The notes below the pieces were generated by a model that ran no database searches, was not told the origin of the DNA, and worked only from the letters and a program-made list of their open reading frames with translations. Made by a program: the position numbers and the translations under genes. Source: JBLMYQ01 sp050258375 (lineage in GTDB: Bacteria > Bacillota > Clostridia > Acetivibrionales > UBA4821). From it: a DNA stretch of 64,000 bases. Where the stretch lies: contig JBLMYQ010000068.1 of assembly GCA_050258375.1 (NCBI GenBank), positions 1-64,000 of the forward strand, in the 5' to 3' direction. How positions within the stretch are numbered: the stretch's first letter is position 1; each line of letters starts with the position of its first letter. Shown in pieces: positions 17,600-23,841 of this stretch.

Positions 17600-18475
17600 T
17601 TAACATTTGAATTGGCTTTCACTCTTGTGCGCATCCAGAACAGTCTGGTATATAAGAATCATAATCCTATCAACCAATTCCTTCTTTTTATCCTTTATTT
17701 CTTTTATAGCATAACAGATATTCTTTATGTTTTGCAAAAATAATTCTTTTCTTTGAATATGCCACTTATCAAATTCTTCGATACAATTTTTTGATAGATT
17801 CATGTCTTTCCTTTTTTCATCACATTCCTTCTTTACAGTCTCAATATACGCCATTGTTTTATAATAAACCATATCATCCGAAGCTTCTCTTTCATCCTCA
17901 ACACTTCTCTTAATAAACAAAATAACTTTGGACCATCCTTCAAACTCAATCTCTATCAGCTTCCTCATCTGTTGATTTCTAATTGCAGGAAGTTGATAAT
18001 TGATTATTTCTTCAATCTCTTTTGACTCAGAGTAATCATCGATACTCTGCCTGATAACATTCTCAAGTCCCAGCATCTTAATGTTTTGCAACAGAACACT
18101 AATAAAATTCTTTGGTATCGGAACCCCTAGCAGTACCAAATTTTCTATAACACTTATTACCTCAGTAAAAATTAGAAATCCAATAATAAACTGTGAAATC
18201 AAAAAGGTTTCAAAGAAATACAATATACCCATTTCCAACAATCTTGCAGTAATTATAGAGATGCTGTACATAACAATCTTATTTACTGCTTTTCTTAAAC
18301 CATTACTGCTGAACCGCTTAAACTTACATGCCTGCGCAGTACCTGTAAGTGTATCAATAACAATCAATATAATCAGTACAAAAAAAGAAAACTGAACAGG
18401 TGAAAAAAGGGTTATAAAAAGACCCGTCAGCACCTTAACCTGCCAAAAATTGCCTATATCCTTTAAAAAATTCAT
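17600..18475 (-). CDS. Phage-holin-like membrane protein with cytosolic extension
   Basis: 291 residues. The first ~130 resemble the toxin-secretion/phage-lysis holin family (Phage_holin_4 type): VLTGLFITLFSPVQFSFFVLIILIVIDTLTGTAQACK, then further hydrophobic segments around 67-88 and 92-112. Ordinary holins of this type are 120-150 residues. Here about 160 charged, helical residues follow (MRKLIEIEFEGWSKV..., with Cys and Lys/Glu-rich stretches). No endolysin or phage gene is adjacent, so a simple lysis role is doubtful. TGGAG precedes the ATG. Confidence 0.65.
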   Translation of the reverse strand: MNFLKDIGNFWQVKVLTGLFITLFSPVQFSFFVLIILIVIDTLTGTAQACKFKRFSSNGLRKAVNKIVMYSISIITARLLEMGILYFFETFLISQFIIGFLIFTEVISVIENLVLLGVPIPKNFISVLLQNIKMLGLENVIRQSIDDYSESKEIEEIINYQLPAIRNQQMRKLIEIEFEGWSKVILFIKRSVEDEREASDDMVYYKTMAYIETVKKECDEKRKDMNLSKNCIEEFDKWHIQRKELFLQNIKNICYAIKEIKDKKKELVDRIMILIYQTVLDAHKSESQFKC

Positions 18476-18532
18476 AAAATCTCCAGCCAGATTACGTTTA
18501 CTTCATAATATGTTGGGAAAGAAAATAATTGC

Positions 18533-18571
18533 AAAAAAACAACCTGAAATCATAACTTAATTTCAAGTTGT
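18533..18571 (-). terminator. Intrinsic terminator after the 18587-19345 gene
   Basis: 12-base inverted repeat (ACAACCTGAAAT at 18539-18550 with ATTTCAAGTTGT at 18560-18571), followed on the minus strand by a run of T. It separates the unknown gene from the holin-like gene. Confidence 0.88.
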
Positions 18572-18586
18572 TTTAAAGAATACTCG

Positions 18587-19345
18587 TCAGGTTAACTCAC
18601 ACCAGCTATATGCATTCTTACCTTTTTGGAGGCTTTTGATATATGCTTCCAATTCAGTAATTTCCGGTGTCTCGCTCTTCACAAGAGCTTTTGCCGCCTC
18701 CCCAATTTCAACCGCAAGCTTCAAAAATGTCCGCAGCATATCATTTCTGGACTTTTTGAGTGTCACCCTTGCTTTTCCAAGCGTTTGGGGCGTAGCTTTT
18801 CCGAACTCGGCCCTCATTTCTTGATTACAGTATCTCCAGCATTTTTCTCTAATGTAGCAATAAACAAGTCCATTATAGAACACATTCTTCAATTTCTCTC
18901 CCAGCCCATTTTCCCTGCTTCCCAACATTTTTAATACTTGATTCTGCAATTCTTCTAAACGGTTATCAGAAAGGAAAGAGAGAATATTTTCATACGGCCA
19001 GTATGACCAGAGCTCGCTTTCGTCTTTAACCTCGCAGGCATACTTTTGCAAGGAATCAATAAATTTGTTTACATCATCCGAGTCAGGATTGTTTTCCACG
19101 TATTCCTCAACTTGTTCGAGTACCACGAAAACCAATTGAACCAGATTTTGTACCTGCAATTCTATCAGCTCTGCCTGATTTACATATTTGAGCTTTTTCT
19201 TACCTTTTTGCACTCTGTCTGCATTTATTGAACACATTCTTTCATAACCTTCGTTTCTTAAGTTGCCGTCCTGCTCCACTACTTTCAGGAATAAAAAAAA
19301 GTCCTTTCTTAACGACGTTAGAAGAATATCAAAATCTCTTTTCAT
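18587..19345 (-). CDS. Hypothetical helical protein
   Basis: About 252 residues, soluble, strongly alpha-helical by composition (Leu, Glu, Lys), with several Trp and Cys residues (around SYWPYENIL, REKCWRYCNQEM). Not recognised. The frame opens at GTG 19372, but AAAGGAAG is correctly spaced for ATG at 19345. A terminator follows it, so it is not co-transcribed with the holin-like gene; linkage between the two is only positional. Confidence 0.7.
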   Translation of the reverse strand: MKRDFDILLTSLRKDFFLFLKVVEQDGNLRNEGYERMCSINADRVQKGKKKLKYVNQAELIELQVQNLVQLVFVVLEQVEEYVENNPDSDDVNKFIDSLQKYACEVKDESELWSYWPYENILSFLSDNRLEELQNQVLKMLGSRENGLGEKLKNVFYNGLVYCYIREKCWRYCNQEMRAEFGKATPQTLGKARVTLKKSRNDMLRTFLKLAVEIGEAAKALVKSETPEITELEAYIKSLQKGKNAYSWCELT

Positions 19346-19531
19346 TCTAACAACTTCCTTTCTCCATTTCACTTTGCCGCCTGAAATATAAAATTACATC
19401 CCTCCCAAATAAATATTTTATGGAGTACATTCGCGTTTAAATTTAGATTAACGGATAAATCTTATCATTTAGCTTTATCGCAAGTCAAGAAATATATTCC
19501 ATTACATCCATTTAAAAACAAGCATATTCTT

Positions 19532-20734
19532 TCATTCCAGCTTCCCAATTTTTCTTGCATGAATAGGTATTAGAAGTATCGAAAGGCTTACAATTACCAG
19601 AGCTATTCTTACTACATGAATGTTGTTCCCGAATAAGCCGGCAAAAAACAAAAGTATAAAACCCGAAACCCTTCCAAGAGCGGAAACCGCTTCCCTGATA
19701 GCAAAATGCTCTTCTTTATATTCTGCCAACCCAGTTTTGTCAATAGAATTCCAACTATAAGTTGATTGCAATATGGTTAGGACCGGTATTGCAATGGAAA
19801 AGGCTATATTGTATATGATTATTGCCCTTTCGCTTATATCAAAAATAAGAAGTCCAGTCCCAGCAAACAACAAGATTCCAGATACAATGATTAAATTTCT
19901 AAAATATTTACCATGTAAGAATTTGGCGATAATAACCGAAGTTAGAATCGAAACCGCTGAGAATATTGAAGATAATATCCCTAAAGTGAATTCATTTGAA
20001 AATTTCATGAATATTATTATGGGAATCAATACCGGTAAAACCCCAAAGTAATTAAGACCTCTTAGAAACTCCGTTACATAGCTGCTAAAAACGTTCCCCT
20101 CTTTATTATCCTTTAATAATTTTACAAAACCCTTTATGTCGGACTTTTGTTTACTTATTTCACTATTAGAAAGCTTATAGGAAAATGCGAAAGTAATCCC
20201 AGTACAAATTATAACTACCATAAACACAGGTTGATAAGAGCTTATTGTAATAACGCTGCCAACAATTAGAGGAATAACAATACTCAATATATCTTCAATA
20301 GCCTTTTCATAACCAAAATAAAGCCCCCTCGCAGTTGAAGAATTCAGTTCAAATCTAAGAAGATTATACGGGAAATAATAAAATGCAGTTGCTGCGCCAT
20401 ATACTACAGCAAGCAATTGTATGTAACCAGCTGCGTTATCTTTTAAGCATAATATCGCCAAGAAAAATAAGGAAAAAATAAACACCCCAAAACGATAAGG
20501 TTTAGCCCTGTTGCCACTTTTCATGTAATTTAACATAATAAAGAATAAAGCTGAATCAACAGCGTAATATATTGCGTAAAATGATGCTAAAGCACACAAG
20601 TTTCCATTGGTTAGCTTAAAGAAGTATATTCCCAGAAACACCTTTATTATTATTCTTATTATTGATTGTATTCCGTGGGCAGTTATCAGTATTTGCGAAT
20701 CCCTAGTAAGTTTTCTATGAGGTATTTCAATCAT
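19532..20734 (-). CDS. MFS-like multi-pass transporter
   Basis: 400 residues with about 12 hydrophobic segments in two halves separated by a charged stretch near 200-215 (SNSEISKQKSDIKGF). The layout is that of a major facilitator related to YqgE-type Bacillus proteins. Substrate unknown. AGAGGA precedes the ATG, and a clear promoter lies 33-61 bases upstream, so it is probably transcribed alone. Confidence 0.8.
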   Translation of the reverse strand: MIEIPHRKLTRDSQILITAHGIQSIIRIIIKVFLGIYFFKLTNGNLCALASFYAIYYAVDSALFFIMLNYMKSGNRAKPYRFGVFIFSLFFLAILCLKDNAAGYIQLLAVVYGAATAFYYFPYNLLRFELNSSTARGLYFGYEKAIEDILSIVIPLIVGSVITISSYQPVFMVVIICTGITFAFSYKLSNSEISKQKSDIKGFVKLLKDNKEGNVFSSYVTEFLRGLNYFGVLPVLIPIIIFMKFSNEFTLGILSSIFSAVSILTSVIIAKFLHGKYFRNLIIVSGILLFAGTGLLIFDISERAIIIYNIAFSIAIPVLTILQSTYSWNSIDKTGLAEYKEEHFAIREAVSALGRVSGFILLFFAGLFGNNIHVVRIALVIVSLSILLIPIHARKIGKLE

Positions 20735-20766
20735 TTATTAAATCCTCTTCTCTTATTCTTATATTC

Positions 20767-20795
20767 ATTTTATATACACCCTCAAAGCTCGTCAA
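20767..20795 (-). promoter_or_regulatory. Promoter of the MFS-like transporter
   Basis: Minus strand: -35 TTGACG (20795-20790), 17-base spacer, -10 TAAAAT (20772-20767). The -35 overlaps the T run of the tRNA terminator. Confidence 0.75.
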
Positions 20796-20823
20796 AAAAG
20801 CTCCAGGGTAAAAACCCTAGAGC
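20794..20823 (-). terminator. Intrinsic terminator of tRNA-Pro
   Basis: Minus-strand GCTCTAGGG / CCCTGGAGC stem (20823-20800) with a T-rich loop, then TTTTTT. Confidence 0.9.
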
Positions 20824-20835
20824 CCTTGCAACTGC

Positions 20836-20911
20836 TGGTCGGGGTGACAGGGTTCGAACCTGCGACCCCATGGTCCCAAACCACGTACGCTACCATCTGC
20901 GCTACACCCCG
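20836..20911 (-). tRNA. tRNA-Pro (anticodon TGG), CCA encoded
   Basis: 76 bases including an encoded CCA (20838-20836). The acceptor stem pairs CGGGGTG with CACCCCG, the anticodon loop TTTGGGA gives TGG, and the T-arm has GGTTCGAACC. It reads proline codons CCN. It has a promoter and terminator of its own, so it is a single-gene unit. Confidence 0.97.
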
Positions 20912-20929
20912 ATTTCAAGTTGCTTATAT

Positions 20930-20958
20930 ATATTAACAGCAAACATAACAAAATTCAA
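20930..20958 (-). promoter_or_regulatory. Promoter of tRNA-Pro
   Basis: Minus strand: -35 TTGAAT (20958-20953), 17-base spacer, -10 TAATAT (20935-20930), about 19 bases before the mature 5' end. Confidence 0.75.
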
Positions 20959-21093
20959 GCCCTTTCTTTAGATTTTCACAGGAAAATCCATTAAGCATTT
21001 GAACAATAGTGCGAGTATTAATACTTTGAAGAATATTATTCCAAGGCATTGTGAAAACAAGTTAGACTTACTAAAGTAAAATCCAAGTAGCTT

Positions 21094-21275
21094 AAGACCC
21101 CTCTATCTCCCCTTCAAAGGGGACGAAAAGCTTGTATCTGAAGGGATATAGGAATGAATAATAAGGACTTGAAGAAAAGAGGATTAGTTGGGAAAAAGAT
21201 AAATGAAGCTTGTATTGGGTTTTCTGTATAGAGCTACTTTTCGCTCCCTTTTGAAGGGAGGAAAGGAGGGTCTTT
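21094..21275. repeat. MITE-like element with inverted terminal hairpins
   Basis: About 180 bases in a gene-free stretch. Its left end (21094-21130, AAGACCCCTC ... CCCCTTCAAAGGGG ... CGAAAAG) matches the reverse complement of its right end (21231-21275, AAGACCCTCC ... CTCCCTTCAAAAGGGAG ... CGAAAAG) at roughly four bases in five. Each end is itself a small hairpin. A 7-base CTTGTAT occurs at both inner sides. No ORF lies inside. The remainder of 20959-21330 shows nothing I can assign. Confidence 0.65.
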
Positions 21276-21330
21276 TTATACCATATATTGCTACATACAG
21301 AGAATATATTCGCCCACCCTAACCAAGTAC

Positions 21331-21359
21331 TTGAATCTAGAAAAAATTGGTGTTATACT
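21331..21359 (+). promoter_or_regulatory. Promoter of the hisS leader
   Basis: -35 TTGAAT (21331-21336), 17-base spacer, -10 TATACT (21354-21359). Transcription would begin about 25 bases before the leader-peptide start codon. Confidence 0.8.
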
Positions 21360-21390
21360 ACTATCAAGTTTTAAAAAAGGAGTTTTTCAA

Positions 21391-21450
21391 ATGGTATATA
21401 CATATTTCTTTTTACATCTTCATCATCATTTGGATAACACTTGCAACTGA
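21391..21450 (+). CDS. His-rich leader peptide of hisS
   Basis: A 19-residue frame, MVYTYFFLHLHHHLDNTCN, begins 7 bases after a strong AAGGAG. Four of five consecutive codons (CAT CTT CAT CAT CAT, 21415-21429) specify histidine, and the frame stops at TGA 21448-21450, inside the first hairpin of the attenuator. Such a peptide lets ribosome stalling sense charged tRNA-His. It stands directly upstream of histidyl-tRNA synthetase, which fits. There is no T-box motif (no TGGNACCGCG). Confidence 0.85.
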   Translation: MVYTYFFLHLHHHLDNTCN

Positions 21451-21546
21451 TTCAGCTTAATTCAGGTGCAAGTGCCTTAGGTGTTTGTACCTGCCAATGA
21501 TGACAAAGCCGTGCAGGTATAAACCTACCTGTTCGGCTTTTATATT
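21438..21546 (+). promoter_or_regulatory. Transcription attenuator in hisS leader
   Basis: Four mutually exclusive pairings are visible. Stem 1:2 is CACTTGCA (21438-21445) with TGCAAGTG (21467-21474), extended by CTGA/TCAG. Stem 2:3 is CAGGT (21463-21467) with ACCTG (21489-21493). Stem 3:4 is TACCTGC (21488-21494) with GCAGGTA (21513-21519). The terminator pairs AAAGCCG (21505-21511) and CAGGT with ACCTG and CGGCTTT (21534-21540), followed by TATATTTTAT. A ribosome held at the His codons leaves 1:2 free to form, favouring 3:4 and read-through; one reaching the stop blocks 1. The logic is inferred from base pairing. Confidence 0.75.
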
Positions 21547-21566
21547 TTATTTGGGAGGTTATATTT

Positions 21567-22892
21567 ATGGAAATCAATAAAAGAAGGAATTTGATTGCAC
21601 CACGTACACTGCCAGGCTTCATGGAGCTTCTTCCGGCAGAGCAGGTATTATTTAATAAAATGCTGGATACAATCCGCTCGACCTACGAAATGTTTGGTTT
21701 TATTCCTTTGGACACACCAATAATCGAATTTGCAGAAATTCTTTTAGCAAAGGCTGGCGGGGAAACAGAAAAACAAATTTATAAATTCGACAAGGGTGAT
21801 AATGAGCTTGCTCTTCGCTTTGATTTAACCGTTCCTTTAGCAAAATATGTTTCTCAATACTATCATTCTTTAACCTTTCCATTCCGCAGATATCAAATAG
21901 GCAAGGTTTTTCGCGGCGAAAGACCTCAAAAAGGGCGGTTCAGGGAATTTTATCAATGTGATATAGACATCATAGGGGATGGCGAACTCAGCATAATGAA
22001 TGATGCAGAGATTCCGAGTATTATTTACCAAACCTTTAAGCGCATGGGCTTTGAGAATTTTACCATAAGAATTAATAACCGCAAAATACTTAACGGCTTC
22101 TTTGAAGCACTTGGGCTAAGCAATAAGGCTTCAGATGTGCTGCGCATAATAGACAAAATAGACAAAATCGGTGAAGATAATGTGAAGGCTGAGCTTTTAA
22201 ATATAGGAATTAATCAAGCTTCAGTGGATTCAACAATACGGTTTCTTAGCATAAAAGGCTCCAACGCTGATATAGTTTCCGCACTAGAAAGCATGAGCAT
22301 TGATAATGCTGTTTATTCAAAAGGAATACAAGAGCTTAGAGATGTACTCTATTATATTAAATGCTTTGAAGTTCCGGAAAAGAATTTTACTGTCGACCTT
22401 ACAATCGCCCGTGGACTTGATTACTATACCGGAACAGTTTATGAAACCATACTTAATGACTATCCTCAAATCGGCAGTGTTTGCTCAGGAGGAAGGTATG
22501 ACAATCTCGCTGAATACTATACAGAGAAAAATCTGCCAGGAGTAGGTATTTCGATAGGTCTGACCAGATTATTTTATAAATTGCTGGAATCAGGAGTGAT
22601 AAAAACTGCAAACTCCTCTACAGCAAAGGTTTTAATTATTTCAATGATTGATGATATGACTTATCCTCTTAAGCTGGCTACAGAGCTGCGCAGCAGCGGA
22701 ATAAATACAGAAATATACTACAATAATAAAGGAATGAAAGGTAAACTGACTTATGCTAATAAGCTAGGTATTGAATTTGCTGCAATAATTGGGGAAGACG
22801 AAATAAAATCAGGCGAAATATCTTTGAAAAACATGTATACCGGTGAGCAGCAGAGACTTCCGGTAAGTGAAATAATAAAAATAGTGTCTTAA
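21567..22892 (+). CDS. hisS: Histidyl-tRNA synthetase
   Basis: 441 residues, full length. Class II motif 2 (GKVFRGERPQKGRFREFYQCDIDIIG), the His-specific ARGLDYYTGTVYE motif and motif 3 (GVGISIGLTRLFY) are present, and a C-terminal anticodon-binding domain starts near 340. It charges tRNA-His with histidine. The presence of the anticodon domain argues against the HisZ regulatory paralogue. Strong site TGGGAGG before the ATG. The His-leader attenuator upstream implies induction on histidine starvation. Confidence 0.96.
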   Translation: MEINKRRNLIAPRTLPGFMELLPAEQVLFNKMLDTIRSTYEMFGFIPLDTPIIEFAEILLAKAGGETEKQIYKFDKGDNELALRFDLTVPLAKYVSQYYHSLTFPFRRYQIGKVFRGERPQKGRFREFYQCDIDIIGDGELSIMNDAEIPSIIYQTFKRMGFENFTIRINNRKILNGFFEALGLSNKASDVLRIIDKIDKIGEDNVKAELLNIGINQASVDSTIRFLSIKGSNADIVSALESMSIDNAVYSKGIQELRDVLYYIKCFEVPEKNFTVDLTIARGLDYYTGTVYETILNDYPQIGSVCSGGRYDNLAEYYTEKNLPGVGISIGLTRLFYKLLESGVIKTANSSTAKVLIISMIDDMTYPLKLATELRSSGINTEIYYNNKGMKGKLTYANKLGIEFAAIIGEDEIKSGEISLKNMYTGEQQRLPVSEIIKIVS

Positions 22893-22940
22893 TTTAAAAC
22901 TTTATTACAACTTTCTATTTGCCTTGTTGATTATAATAAA

Positions 22941-23672
22941 TTGAAATATAATGTTTATATGAAAAAAATTCTAGCCTGCATGAGACGGGCAATTTCCGAT
23001 TACAATATGATTGAAGATGGTGACAAGATTGCAGTTGGTCTTTCCGGTGGGAAAGACAGCATAACTCTTTTACTTGCATTAAACAAGCTTAAGAGTTTTC
23101 TGCCTAAGAAATTCGAAATCACTGCAATTTGCCTCTCTCTTGGCTTTGATGGGTACGACACCAAACCTCTTGAAGAGTTATGTGATAATAATGGTATTCA
23201 GTTTATAAGAGAGGATACTAATATTGGAACTATCGTATTTGACATTAGGAAAGAAACCAATCCGTGTTCCTTGTGTGCAAATATGAGAAGAGGTGCGCTC
23301 AATAATACTGCAATAAAATCAGGGTGCAACAAAGTTGCTCTAGGACATCACTATGATGACGTTATAGATACTTTCTTCCTGAGCTTGCTTTATGAGGGAA
23401 GAATCCATACCTTTTCACCTGTTACATATCTTGATAGAAAAAATCTGCATGTAATAAGACCTATGGTATACATCCCGGAGCTTGAAATAAAAAGCTTTGT
23501 ACGTAGAAACAACATACCTATCGTTAAGAACCCATGTCCTGTTGACTGTCAGACAAGCAGGCAGTACATAAAAGACCTGATAAAGAATCTTTGCACTCAA
23601 GACCCTTTGATAAAGAGGAGAGTATTTGGAGCTATAAAAAGAAAATTCCCCGAATGGGACTCTATAGTGTAA
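22941..23672 (+). CDS. ttcA: TtcA-family tRNA thiolation ATPase
   Basis: 243 residues of the PP-loop ATPase family. P-loop VGLSGGKDSITLLL, paired Cys in NPCSLCANMRRG, and a further Cys in NPCPVDC, the pattern of TtcA Fe-S enzymes that make 2-thiocytidine in tRNA. Length is slightly short compared with the E. coli enzyme. The frame opens at a TTG (22941); ATG at 22959 is equally possible and neither has a good ribosome site. It follows hisS by 48 bases and may be co-transcribed; both act on tRNA. Confidence 0.85.
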   Translation: MKYNVYMKKILACMRRAISDYNMIEDGDKIAVGLSGGKDSITLLLALNKLKSFLPKKFEITAICLSLGFDGYDTKPLEELCDNNGIQFIREDTNIGTIVFDIRKETNPCSLCANMRRGALNNTAIKSGCNKVALGHHYDDVIDTFFLSLLYEGRIHTFSPVTYLDRKNLHVIRPMVYIPELEIKSFVRRNNIPIVKNPCPVDCQTSRQYIKDLIKNLCTQDPLIKRRVFGAIKRKFPEWDSIV

Positions 23673-23841
23673 TCCGATAACAAACCGCTGCTAATCTTTC
23701 TGAGTTTTATATATGTCAAGCAGCGCTAAGTTCCTGGATAATGGCTTCTAATATTCAGATGGACAAAAACTCTCCCCTGAATATAAGAATCCTATTAAAA
23801 TGTAAAGTGCATGACAAATTACTGAAAGGAAGAAAGCAAAT

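Noticed and set aside
17600..19345. Remnant prophage
   Set aside because: Only a holin-like domain is present; no endolysin, integrase, capsid, tail or attachment site is seen.
20666..20971. Plus-strand ORF overlapping tRNA-Pro
   Set aside because: It covers the tRNA and its terminator in the opposite direction and has no ribosome site or recognisable protein.
21331..21567. T-box riboswitch upstream of hisS
   Set aside because: No TGGNACCGCG T-box sequence or specifier stem is seen; the His-rich reading frame with overlapping hairpins fits attenuation better.
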